From Streptomyces sp. NBC_01476 (GTDB taxonomy: Bacteria; Actinomycetota; Actinomycetes; Streptomycetales; Streptomycetaceae), in assembly GCF_036227265.1 (NCBI RefSeq), contig NZ_CP109446.1, positions 4,473,001-4,537,000 of the forward strand: a stretch of DNA of 64,000 nucleotides, read 5' to 3'. Shown piece after piece: positions 36,772 to 45,068 of this stretch. How positions within the stretch are numbered: position 1 is the first letter of the stretch; each line of letters starts with the position of its first letter. The position numbers were made by a program, and so were the translations under genes. The notes under the pieces were generated by a model, which was given only the letters and a program-made list of their open reading frames with translations, made no database searches and was not told where the DNA came from.

Positions 36772-37219
36772 GAGCGCCGGGCGCTCCGAGCGGGTCGGCC
36801 CGCGGGGCCGGCACAGGAACCCCTTCCGGTGCCGGTGCCGGGCCCGGGGAGACAGCGGGTACGTCACGGCGGAGACCGCCGTGGTGATCCCGGTGCTGGT
36901 GGCGCTGGCCGCGCTGCTGGTGTGGGGCCTCATGGCGGGCGCCGCGCAGGTGCGGTGCGTGGACGCGGCACGGGCAGGAGCGAGAGAGGCGGCGAGGTCG
37001 GGGGAGACGGCGGCGGCCGTGCAGGCGGCCCGGGCGGCGGCGCCCGGCGGGGCGGAAGTGAGTGTCGAGCGGAGTGGGGGGATGGTGCGGGTGCGGGTCA
37101 CGGTTCCGTTGCCGCGTTTCCCCGTCCCGCTCGGCTCGGAGGCCGATGCGCTGGACGAGGCGGCCCTGGAATCGGGTGCGTCCGGCCCAGGCACACCGGA
37201 GGGGGGTGCCGGGCCATGA
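36758..37219 (+). CDS. TadE-family pseudopilin-like protein
   Basis: The 153-aa product has a basic, Cys/Arg-rich N-terminus, then DSGYVTAETAVVIPVLVALAALLVWG, a TadE-type hydrophobic segment with the conserved Glu, and an extracytoplasmic tail. Its ATG lies 14 nt inside the end of the DUF4244 gene, and its stop overlaps the next start, so the genes are coupled. TadE proteins are minor pilins or assembly factors. Confidence 0.83.
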   Translation: MRPSESAGRSERVGPRGRHRNPFRCRCRARGDSGYVTAETAVVIPVLVALAALLVWGLMAGAAQVRCVDAARAGAREAARSGETAAAVQAARAAAPGGAEVSVERSGGMVRVRVTVPLPRFPVPLGSEADALDEAALESGASGPGTPEGGAGP

Positions 37220-37644
37220 GGCGCCGTAACGACCGGGGGTCGGCGACCATCTGGTCCCTCGGCCTGATGGGGCTGCTGATCGCTCTCTTCGCCGCGGTGC
37301 TCGCCCTGGACCGGGCAGTGATCGCCCGCCATCGCGCGGGCGGCGCGGCCGACCTGGCGGCCCTCGCGGCAGCCGACCACGCGCTCGAAGGCGAGCAGAC
37401 GGCCTGCGGGCTCGCCGCCCGCGTGGCCGGCGCCCAGGGCGCCAGACTCCGCGGGTGCCAGGTGACGGGTGAGGTGGCGGATGTCGTGGCGGAGGTCGGC
37501 GGCGCGCGGGTCGCCTCACGGGCGGGCCCGTCCCTCGCCGCCGGGGCCGCCGCCGACCAACTTCTGTGGGCACCCCGAGTGGACGGGGTGACCCCCGCGA
37601 CCCAAGCTGCCGGAGTCACCCGGATCGCCCCAAGGGGTCCGGCC
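37216..37644 (+). CDS. Rv3654c-family TadE-like protein; 3' end abnormal (no stop)
   Basis: ATG 37216 overlaps the tadE stop. The first 110 residues match the family: DRGSATIWSLGLMGLLIALFAAV helix, DLAALAAADHALEGEQ and the Cys pair typical of the group. Relatives end near 120-150 aa. Here the frame has no stop until 40438-40440, running through an 84-bp tandem repeat and then antisense through the whole helicase gene. The end given is only where family-like sequence stops. Either the stop was lost with the repeat expansion, or a very long read-through protein is made; the first is likelier. Confidence 0.6.
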
Positions 37645-37831
37645 TTCCCACCCGGTCGGGGGTCGGCGATCCGCCTGGGTTGCCTGGCCGGGCCCCGGGT
37701 CAGCCGGGTCGTCCCGGACGGTGGGGCGTTCCCACCCGGTCGGGGGTCGGCGATCCGCCTGGGTTGCCTGGCCGGGCCCCGGGTCAGCCGGGTCGTCCCG
37801 GACGGTGGGGCGTTCCCACCCGGTCGGGGAC
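37645..37831. repeat. 84-bp tandem repeat, two full copies and a partial third
   Basis: Copies at 37645-37728 and 37729-37812 read identical, and a third starts at 37813 and ends after about 17 bp. Each begins TTCCCACCCGGTCGGGGGTC. The unit is 28 codons, so it keeps frame. It sits in the gap before the convergent helicase; 37832-38043 shows no gene. Confidence 0.9.
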
Positions 37832-38043
37832 AGAGGTTCCGCTGCTTCCGCCATGCCCGGCCCCGGGCCCGTCGGCCTGCCCCGGAGTGTCTGGCCTCCG
37901 CGGCCGGACGGTTGCTGCCGGGAGTCCGGCCCGCCGTGAGCACCGCCGCTTTCCCCGCACCGGCGGTCGGCCGCCTCCGGGGACGGGGCGCTGGGGCGAC
38001 CGCAGCCGGTCCGGTGGACGGTCCGGCGGGCGCCGAGCGGGGG

Positions 38044-40404
38044 CTACTTCGGGGCCGCGGAGAGGAGGCAGTCCAGGAGGCGGACGGAGGCCGCTTTGTC
38101 GAGGGGGTCGTTCCCGTTGCCGCACTTGGGGGACTGGACGCAGGAAGGGCAGCCGAAGTCGCATTCGCAGGAGGCGATGGCCTCGCGGGTGGCGGTGAGC
38201 CAGGCGCGGGCGGTGCGGTAGGCACGTTCGGCGAAGCCCGCACCGCCGGGGTGGCCGTCGTAGACGAAGACGGTGGGCAGGCCGGTGTCCGCGTGCAGGG
38301 GTATGGAGACCCCGCCGATGTCCCAGCGGTCGCAGGTGGCGAAGAGGGGAAGGAGGCCGATGGAAGCGTGTTCGGCGGCGTGCAGGGCGCCGGGCAGCTC
38401 CTCCGGGTGAATGCGGGCCGCGTCGAGCTGGTCGTCGGTGACCGTCCACCAGACCGCCCGGGTGCGCAGGGTGCGGGGCGGGAGGTCCAGTTTGGTCTCG
38501 CCGAGCACCTCGCCGGTCAGCAGCCGCCGGCGGAGATAGGAGACCACCTGGTGGGTCACCTCGACCGAGCCGAAGTGGATGCGGGCCTCACCCCAGGGCT
38601 CTTCCAGCTCGTCGGCCAGGACACGGATCTCCGTGGTGTCGCGGGCCATGGTGGTGTAAGGCGGGTCGGCCCGTTCGACCAGGGCGACGTCGTCCTCCAG
38701 GTCGAGCCGCCGGACGACGTAGGTGCGGCCCTGGTGGAGGTGGACCGCGCCGTCGTGGACGGCGGTGTGCGAGGAGCCGGCGTCCACCGTGCCGAGGAGC
38801 CGCCCGGTGGCGGATTCCACGACCTGGACCGGCTTGCCGCCCTCGCCGCGGATGTCGGTGAGGTCGGCCGCACGCTCCCGGCGGGTCCAGAACCAGCCCG
38901 CGGCGCGCCGCCGCAGCAGTCCGCGCTCCACCAGCTGCGGCACCAGGGCGGCCGCCTCGGGACCGAAGAGGTCCAGGTCGGCCTCGGTGAGCGGCAGCTC
39001 CGCGGCGGCGGCGCACAGGTGCGGGGCGAGGACGTAGGGGTTGTCCGGGTCCAGCACCGTGGACTCCACCGGCTGCTCGAAGATCGCCTCGGGGTGATGG
39101 ACGAGATAGGTGTCCAGCGGGTCGTCGCGGCCGACCATCACGGCCAGCGCGCCCTGCCCGGAGCGCCCGGCACGGCCGGCCTGCTGCCACAGGGAGGCAC
39201 GGGTGCCGGGGAAGCCGGCCAGGAGGACCGCGTCGAGGCCGGAGATGTCGACGCCGAGTTCCAGGGCGGAGGTGGAGGCCAGGCCGAGCAGGCGGCCGGA
39301 GTGGAGGTCGCGTTCGAGGCCCCGGCGTTCCTCGGGGAGATAGCCGCCGCGGTAGGCGGCGACGCGGCCCGGGAGCGAGGCGTCGATCTCGGCCAGGCGT
39401 TCCTGGGCGATCAGGGCGACGAGTTCGGCGCCGCGGCGGGAGCGGACGAAGGCGACGGTGCGGACACCCTGGAGGACGAGGTCGGTGAGGAGTTCGGCGC
39501 ACTCGGCGGTGGCGGTGCGGCGGACCGGGGCGCCGTGCTCCCCAGAGAGCTCGGTGAGCGGCGGCTCCCACAGGGCGAACGCGAGTTCGCCGCGCGGGGA
39601 GGTGTCCTCGGTCACTTCGGCCACTCGCACCCCGGTGAGCCGGCCGGCCGCGCGGCCGGGGTCCGCGGCGGTGGCCGAGGCCAGCAGGAAGACCGGGTCG
39701 GCGCCGTAGCGGGCGCACACCCGCCGCAGCCGGCGCAGCACCTGGGCGACGTGGGAGCCGAAGACCCCCCGGTAGGTGTGGCACTCGTCGATGACCACAT
39801 AGCGCAGTCCGCGCAGGAAGGAGGCCCAGCGGGCGTGGCCGGGCAGGATGCCGCGGTGGAGCATGTCCGGGTTGGTGAGGACGTAGGTCGCGTACTGGCG
39901 GACCCACTCCCGTTCCTCGAAGGGCGTGTCCCCGTCGTAGACGGCCGGGCGGATCGCCGTGCCCAGCGGGGCGGCCAGCGCGCTCACCGCTCGCCGCTGG
40001 TCGGCGGCGAGGGCCTTGGTGGGGGACAGGTACAGCGCGGTCGCACCCCGGGGCCCGGCGCCCGCCCCGTCCAGCAGGGCGCTGAGGACCGGTGCCAGAT
40101 AGGCGAGCGATTTGCCGGACGCGGTGCCCGTGGAGACGACCACCGATTCGCCGGCGGCAGCGTGCGCCGCCGCGCGCGCCTGGTGTTCCCACGGACGGTC
40201 GATGCCGGCCGCCTTTATCGCCTCGACGACTTCCGGACGGATGGCCTCCGGCCAGGACGCATGCCGACCGACCCGCGCGGGCACGTGCTCCGTATGGGTG
40301 ATGCGTGCGACACGGTTCGTCCCCCCGGCGAGCCGCTCCAGAGCGGTCCGGGGGGACGGGCGACCGTGCGCCGACTGCGGCGAATGATCCTGGGCCATCG
40401 GCAC
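38044..40404 (-). CDS. DEAD/DEAH-box helicase, MrfA/YprA-like
   Basis: The 786-aa product has Walker A STGTASGKS, the DECH box in VVIDECHTY, SATAA (motif III), QQAGRAGRSGQG (motif VI) and a C-terminal DUF1998-type region with the zinc cluster CECDFGCPSCVQSPKCGNG. This is the layout of MrfA/YprA helicases involved in DNA repair, and the gene corresponds to Rv3649 by order. GTG 40404 is the outer start and ATG 40398 two codons in is equally good. It is convergent with the tad operon and divergent from bldG. Confidence 0.9.
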   Translation of the reverse strand: MPMAQDHSPQSAHGRPSPRTALERLAGGTNRVARITHTEHVPARVGRHASWPEAIRPEVVEAIKAAGIDRPWEHQARAAAHAAAGESVVVSTGTASGKSLAYLAPVLSALLDGAGAGPRGATALYLSPTKALAADQRRAVSALAAPLGTAIRPAVYDGDTPFEEREWVRQYATYVLTNPDMLHRGILPGHARWASFLRGLRYVVIDECHTYRGVFGSHVAQVLRRLRRVCARYGADPVFLLASATAADPGRAAGRLTGVRVAEVTEDTSPRGELAFALWEPPLTELSGEHGAPVRRTATAECAELLTDLVLQGVRTVAFVRSRRGAELVALIAQERLAEIDASLPGRVAAYRGGYLPEERRGLERDLHSGRLLGLASTSALELGVDISGLDAVLLAGFPGTRASLWQQAGRAGRSGQGALAVMVGRDDPLDTYLVHHPEAIFEQPVESTVLDPDNPYVLAPHLCAAAAELPLTEADLDLFGPEAAALVPQLVERGLLRRRAAGWFWTRRERAADLTDIRGEGGKPVQVVESATGRLLGTVDAGSSHTAVHDGAVHLHQGRTYVVRRLDLEDDVALVERADPPYTTMARDTTEIRVLADELEEPWGEARIHFGSVEVTHQVVSYLRRRLLTGEVLGETKLDLPPRTLRTRAVWWTVTDDQLDAARIHPEELPGALHAAEHASIGLLPLFATCDRWDIGGVSIPLHADTGLPTVFVYDGHPGGAGFAERAYRTARAWLTATREAIASCECDFGCPSCVQSPKCGNGNDPLDKAASVRLLDCLLSAAPK

Positions 40405-40496
40405 TCAGTGTGTCACCGGCACGGCGGACAATCGCAGTAAGGCGTCGTGCGGGCCCGCCGTGAAGTGATTGAATGCCATCGCGGCTGCCGGTCCTT

Positions 40497-40563
40497 CCCC
40501 TACCTTCGGTGGGGAGGCCCCTGCCTACCTTACGGTGGGGTGGGCCCTACTACCGTTCGGTGG
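40497..40563 (+). promoter_or_regulatory. Triplicated hairpin motif in the bldG leader
   Basis: Three related units, CCCCTACCTTCGGTGGGG (40497-40514), CCTACCTTACGGTGGGG (40524-40540) and CCCTACTACCGTTCGGTGG (40545-40563), follow each other. Each can fold as ACC-loop-GGT between C and G runs. They end about 50 bp before the bldG start. Confidence 0.65.
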
Positions 40564-40610
40564 AAGGGGCTCTGGGGGGAGCTGCGTCGATGCAAGGTGC
40601 TGGAGGATCC

Positions 40611-40952
40611 GTGGACCTGTCCCTGTCGACCCGAACCGTCGGCGATCGAACGATCGTCGAGGTCGGCGGCGAGATTGATGTGTACACCGCGCCCAAGCTG
40701 CGTGAGCAGCTGGTGGAGCTCGTGAACGACGGCAATTACCACCTGGTCGTGGACATGGAGGGAGTCGACTTCCTCGACTCCACCGGCCTGGGTGTGCTCG
40801 TCGGTGGCCTCAAGCGGGTGCGCGCTCATGAAGGATCGCTGCGCCTGGTGTGCAACCAGGAGCGCATCCTCAAGATTTTCCGTATCACCGGTCTGACCAA
40901 GGTGTTCCCCATTCACACCTCGGTCGACGAGGCCGTCGCGGCAACCGACTGA
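40611..40952 (+). CDS. bldG: Anti-anti-sigma factor BldG (STAS domain)
   Basis: GTG 40611, with GGAGG upstream, gives 113 aa matching S. coelicolor BldG almost throughout as remembered. The STAS motif DFLDSTGLGVLVGG carries the phosphorylatable Ser57. BldG binds anti-sigma factors when dephosphorylated and is needed for aerial growth and antibiotic production. An in-frame upstream extension to 40473 reads through the leader repeats and is not believed. The anti-sigma gene follows 94 bp downstream. Confidence 0.96.
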   Translation: MDLSLSTRTVGDRTIVEVGGEIDVYTAPKLREQLVELVNDGNYHLVVDMEGVDFLDSTGLGVLVGGLKRVRAHEGSLRLVCNQERILKIFRITGLTKVFPIHTSVDEAVAATD

Positions 40953-41046
40953 CGTCTCGCCGAGACGACTCGAGAGGGGCACCGGACGGATTCGCCGTCC
41001 GGGCCCCCGTGATGCCCACCCATGGAACCGAGGGGGAGGCCAGGCC

Positions 41047-41460
41047 ATGCCCACCGTAGAACTGCTCTTCAGCGCCCAGCCCGAGCACGTGCGCACAGCA
41101 CGACTCGTAGCGGCACAAGTGGCGCGCCGGGCGGGGGTGGACGAGGCGGCTCTCGACGAGGTGCGGCTGGCCGTGGGCGAGGCGTGCAGCCGGGCCGTCG
41201 GCCTGCACCGCAACAACGGCGTTCAGGAGCCCGTACGGGTGTTCCTGAACGAGGAGGAGAAGAAGTTCTCCATCGAGGTGGTTGACGAGGTCCCCGGCAA
41301 CGCGATGAGTTCGTCGCAGGACGCCGGCGAGGACACCGCGGCCGATGACGAGGGCGAGATGGGACTGGCCGTGATCAGCGGCCTGGTCGACGACGTCGAG
41401 GTCATCGAGGGCGAGACCGGCGGCACCATCCGGATGAGCTGGCCCACCGTCTCGGTGTAG
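41047..41460 (+). CDS. apgA: Anti-sigma factor of the RsbW/SpoIIAB type (ApgA-like)
   Basis: The 137-aa product has a GHKL/HATPase_c-like fold and is the neighbour and known partner type of BldG. The N-box reads LAVGEACSRAVGL, where kinases of this group have E-x3-N; here the Asn is Arg. The later motifs are also weak (VVDEVPGNAM, GEMGLAVISGL). An acidic insertion EDTAADDEGE lies between them. ATP binding or kinase activity may therefore be reduced. The start has a GGAGG-type site. Confidence 0.88.
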   Translation: MPTVELLFSAQPEHVRTARLVAAQVARRAGVDEAALDEVRLAVGEACSRAVGLHRNNGVQEPVRVFLNEEEKKFSIEVVDEVPGNAMSSSQDAGEDTAADDEGEMGLAVISGLVDDVEVIEGETGGTIRMSWPTVSV

Positions 41461-41586
41461 CCCCCGTCCCGGCCGGCGCGGGCACCGCGGGCACTCCTGA
41501 TCGCGGCCCGTGATCGTGATTCCCTTCACGACCTTCATTTACCGTGGGATTCCGCGGGATTCTATGGGAATTCCCCACCGGCACCC

Positions 41587-41615
41587 TTTTTTGATCTTCG
41601 GCTGCTCCCTACAAT
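41587..41615 (+). promoter_or_regulatory. Candidate hppA promoter
   Basis: TACAAT (41610-41615) is a near-perfect -10 element; 17 bp upstream is a weak -35 of TTTTTT. It leaves a leader of about 80 nt ending in AAGGAGG before ATG 41703. Confidence 0.5.
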
Positions 41616-41702
41616 CCGTCCATCTTGCTCAGCTCGCCTGAGCGTGGCGGCTTGTGAGCCGTAGGAGCCGCACGCCCATGCGCCAAACGTCAAGGAGGAC
41701 GA

Positions 41703-44108
41703 ATGGCGGGGCCACTCACCCACAACACGCTTGCCGCCGAGCCGGTATTGACCAGCGGTAATCAGCTGCTCGTATGGATCATCGCGGTGGTCGCACTGGC
41801 CGCACTGGCGCTCGCCGGGGTGCTGGTACGTCAAGTGCTCGCTGCCGACGAGGGCACCGACAGCATGAAGAAGATCGCCGCTGCCGTGCAGGAAGGCGCC
41901 AATGCCTACCTCGCACGGCAGTTCCGTACCTTGGGGATCTTCGCCGTGGCGGCATTCTTCCTGCTCATGCTGCTGCCTGCGGACGATTGGTCGCAGCGCA
42001 TCGGCCGTTCGATCTTCTTTCTGGTGGGCGCGGTCTTCTCCGCGGTCACCGGATATATCGGAATGTGGCTGGCGGTCCGCAGCAATGTGCGGGTGGCCGC
42101 GGCGGCCAGAGCGGCGACTCCGGCAGCCGGTGAGCCGGCCGCCGATCTCACCACCGTTTCGCACCGGGCGATGAAGATCGCTTTCCGGACCGGTGGCGTG
42201 GTCGGCATGTTCACCGTGGGGCTCGGTCTGCTGGGCGCCTCCGCGGTCGTCCTGATCTACAAGGCGGACGCGCCGAAGGTGCTGGAGGGCTTCGGTTTCG
42301 GGGCTGCGCTGCTGGCGATGTTCATGCGGGTCGGCGGCGGCATCTTCACCAAGGCGGCCGACGTGGGCGCCGACCTGGTCGGCAAGGTGGAGAAGGGCAT
42401 CCCGGAGGACGACCCCCGCAATGCCGCGACCATCGCGGACAACGTGGGCGACAACGTCGGCGACTGCGCGGGGATGGCCGCGGACCTCTTCGAGTCGTAC
42501 GCCGTCACCCTGGTGGCGGCGCTGATCCTCGGCAAGGTGACCTTCGGCGACTCCGGCCTGGCGTTTCCGCTGCTCATCCCGGCGATCGGGGTGCTCACCG
42601 CGATGGTCGGCATCTTCGCGGTGTCACCGCGCCGCTCCGACCGCAGCGGGATGACGGCCATCAACCGCGGCTTCTTCATCTCCGCGGTGATCTCGCTGAT
42701 CGGCGTGGCCGTCGCGGTCTACGCCTACCTCCCCTCCTCCTACGCCGACCTCAAGGGCGTCGGCACCGACATCACCTCCCACCCCGGCGACCCCCGCATC
42801 CTGGCGATCGTCGCGGTGGCCATCGGCATCGTGCTGGCCGCGGTGATCCAGCAGCTCACCGGCTACTTCACCGAGACCTCCCGGCGCCCGGTCCGCGACA
42901 TCGGCAAGTCCTCGCTGACCGGCCCGGCCACCGTGGTGCTCTCCGGCATCTCGCTCGGCCTGGAGTCGGCGGTGTACTCGGCGGTGCTGATCGGCCTGTC
43001 CGTCTACGGCGCCTTCCTGCTCGGCGGCACCTCGGTCTGGCTCGCGCTCTTCGCGGTCGCGCTGGCCGGCACCGGCCTGCTGACCACCGTCGGCGTCATC
43101 GTCGCCATGGACACCTTCGGACCGGTCTCCGACAACGCCCAGGGCATCGCGGAGATGTCCGGCGACGTGCACGGCGAGGGCGCCCAGGTGCTCACCGACC
43201 TGGACGCGGTGGGCAACACCACCAAGGCCATCACCAAGGGCATCGCCATCGCCACCGCGGTGCTGGCGGCCACCGCCCTGTTCGGGTCGTTCAAGGAGGC
43301 CGTCGACACGGCCGTGGACACGGCGCATCCGGCCGCCTCCGACGCCCGGTGGCTCTCGCTGGACATCTCCCAGCCGAGCAACCTGGTGGGGCTGCTCTTC
43401 GGCGCCGCGGTGGTCTTCCTCTTCTCGGGGCTGGCCATCAGCGCTGTCTCGCGCTCCGCGGGCGCGGTGGTCTACGAAGTGCGCCGGCAGTTCCGCGAGC
43501 ATCCCGGGATCATGGCGGGCACCGAACTGCCCGAGTACGGCCGGGTGGTGGACATCTGCACCAAGGACGCGCTGCGGGAATTGGCCACCCCCGGACTGCT
43601 CGCGGTCCTGGCGCCGATCGCGGTGGGCTTCTCGCTGGGCGTCGGCTCGCTGGCCTCCTACCTGGCCGGTGCGATCGGCGCCGGCACCCTGATGGCGGTG
43701 TTCCTGGCCAACTCCGGCGGCGCCTGGGACAACGCCAAGAAGCTCGTCGAGGACGGCACTTACGGCGGCAAGGGAAGCGAGGCCCATGCCGCGACCGTCA
43801 TCGGGGACACCGTGGGAGACCCGTTCAAGGACACCGCGGGCCCGGCCATCAACCCGCTGCTGAAGGTGATGAACCTGGTGGCGCTGCTGATAGCGCCCGC
43901 GGTGGTGAAGTTCAGCTACGGCGTGGACGCCAGCCTCGCGGTACGGATTCCGGTCGCGGTGGTGTCCGTGGTGGTCATCATCGTGGCGGTGTACATATCC
44001 AAGCGCCGCGGCATCGCGATGGCCGACGACACCGCGGCCGGGGACGAACCGCACCGCCAGGACGGCACCACCATGGCGGCCACCGGCTCCGGCACACCGG
44101 CCACCTGA
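41703..44108 (+). CDS. hppA: Membrane H+-translocating pyrophosphatase
   Basis: HppA couples pyrophosphate hydrolysis to proton export. The 801-aa product has about sixteen helices and the substrate motifs DVGADLVGKVE, DNVGDNVGDCAG and GDTVGDPFKDTAGPA. The cation-selectivity segment reads GNTTKAITKG with Lys508, the signature of the potassium-independent class; the potassium-dependent class has Ala there. The C-terminal tail of 35 residues is longer than usual. AAGGAGG precedes the start. Confidence 0.95.
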   Translation: MAGPLTHNTLAAEPVLTSGNQLLVWIIAVVALAALALAGVLVRQVLAADEGTDSMKKIAAAVQEGANAYLARQFRTLGIFAVAAFFLLMLLPADDWSQRIGRSIFFLVGAVFSAVTGYIGMWLAVRSNVRVAAAARAATPAAGEPAADLTTVSHRAMKIAFRTGGVVGMFTVGLGLLGASAVVLIYKADAPKVLEGFGFGAALLAMFMRVGGGIFTKAADVGADLVGKVEKGIPEDDPRNAATIADNVGDNVGDCAGMAADLFESYAVTLVAALILGKVTFGDSGLAFPLLIPAIGVLTAMVGIFAVSPRRSDRSGMTAINRGFFISAVISLIGVAVAVYAYLPSSYADLKGVGTDITSHPGDPRILAIVAVAIGIVLAAVIQQLTGYFTETSRRPVRDIGKSSLTGPATVVLSGISLGLESAVYSAVLIGLSVYGAFLLGGTSVWLALFAVALAGTGLLTTVGVIVAMDTFGPVSDNAQGIAEMSGDVHGEGAQVLTDLDAVGNTTKAITKGIAIATAVLAATALFGSFKEAVDTAVDTAHPAASDARWLSLDISQPSNLVGLLFGAAVVFLFSGLAISAVSRSAGAVVYEVRRQFREHPGIMAGTELPEYGRVVDICTKDALRELATPGLLAVLAPIAVGFSLGVGSLASYLAGAIGAGTLMAVFLANSGGAWDNAKKLVEDGTYGGKGSEAHAATVIGDTVGDPFKDTAGPAINPLLKVMNLVALLIAPAVVKFSYGVDASLAVRIPVAVVSVVVIIVAVYISKRRGIAMADDTAAGDEPHRQDGTTMAATGSGTPAT

Positions 44109-44122
44109 GACGGCGTCACGAA

Positions 44123-44160
44123 GGCGGCGGGCGACCGGCCGGAACCGGTCGCCCGCCGCC
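44123..44160 (+). terminator. Terminator after hppA
   Basis: A perfect 16-bp stem (GGCGGCGGGCGACCGG with 44145-44160) and 6-nt loop start 14 bp past the stop. Confidence 0.85.
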
Positions 44161-44334
44161 GTCCGTCCCTACCGGCCCCGCCCCTTCCCGCCGCCTCCCG
44201 CCCGCCGCAGTTCCGCTGCGACAAACGGATTGAATATCCGGCAAAAGGGAGTAAATCAGGTCGGGAATTCGGAGGCGGCACCCCTCCTGCGTGTATGTTC
44301 CGGGGCGGTGAGGCCACGGAAGGGACCCGTACCG

Positions 44335-44910
44335 GTGAAGGTGAACAACAAGCTCGTGTCCGCGCTCTGCGGCGCGTCGGTCGTGTTCCTGGCGCTGTCG
44401 GGCTGCAGCAGCGACGACACCGGCAAGAAGCGCGACGAGTGGGCCAAGGGCGTCTGCGACCAGGCCGCCGGGCAGATCAAGAAGATCGACGACGCCAACA
44501 CCGCGATCAGCAAGGTGGACAGCGGCGGCTCGCCGTCCGCGGTCAAGAGCGCCGATTCCAGCGCCTTCCAGTCGATCTCGGACGCGTACAAGTCGCTCGC
44601 CGGGATCTTCAGCAGCGCCGGCGCCGCGCCGGGCGGCGACGAGGGCCAGAAGTTCCAGCAGAACGCCGTCTCCGTCTTCAACAACCTCTCCACGCAGTAC
44701 GCGGGCCTGAAGAAGCAGGTCGACGCGCTCAGCACCTCCGACCAGGCCAAGTTCGCCGACGGTCTCAAGGGCGTCTCGGACTCGCTCAACAAGACCACCG
44801 CCGACGCCCAGACCTCGCTGAACACCCTGCGCGAGGGCGACACCGGCAAGGCCCTCGCCAAGCAGCCCGGCTGCCAGCGGGTCTCCGGCGCCTCACCGAC
44901 GGCCTCCTGA
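44335..44910 (+). CDS. Small secreted lipoprotein, function unknown
   Basis: GTG 44335 gives 191 aa with a basic start, a hydrophobic stretch and a lipobox LSGC (Cys24). The mature part is mostly helical and Lys/Ser/Ala-rich with DANTAISKVDSGGSPSAVKS, probably a coiled bundle, and a second Cys near the end. An upstream in-frame ATG (44230) would bury the signal peptide and is not believed. It lies between hppA and a methyltransferase gene with terminators on both sides. Confidence 0.8.
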   Translation: MKVNNKLVSALCGASVVFLALSGCSSDDTGKKRDEWAKGVCDQAAGQIKKIDDANTAISKVDSGGSPSAVKSADSSAFQSISDAYKSLAGIFSSAGAAPGGDEGQKFQQNAVSVFNNLSTQYAGLKKQVDALSTSDQAKFADGLKGVSDSLNKTTADAQTSLNTLREGDTGKALAKQPGCQRVSGASPTAS

Positions 44911-44981
44911 CCGGAGCTGCGCGAAGCCCCGGGCCGCCCGCCGCCACGCGGCCCCTTCCCGCCGAGACCCGCCCTCGGCAC

Positions 44982-45014
44982 GCGGCCCGGCGCCCCTGAG
45001 GAGCGCCGGGCCGC
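44982..45014 (+). terminator. Terminator after the lipoprotein gene
   Basis: GCGGCCCGGCGC (44982-44993) pairs perfectly with 45003-45014 around a 9-nt loop. Confidence 0.7.
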
Positions 45015-45056
45015 ATCCACCACCCCACTCGGGGCGCCCCCGCGCACCCCTTCCGG

Positions 45057-45062
45057 GACAAT
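45057..45062 (+). promoter_or_regulatory. Candidate -10 hexamer, leaderless start
   Basis: GACAAT ends 6 nt before GTG 45069. Confidence 0.4.
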
Positions 45063-45068
45063 GACGGT

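Noticed and set aside
37645..37831. CRISPR-like array
   Set aside because: Repeats are 84 bp in direct tandem without spacers, and no cas gene is near.
37098..38243. Minus-strand frame through the 84-bp repeat
   Set aside because: Low-complexity Pro/Arg/Ala product opposite the tadE genes, without start signals.
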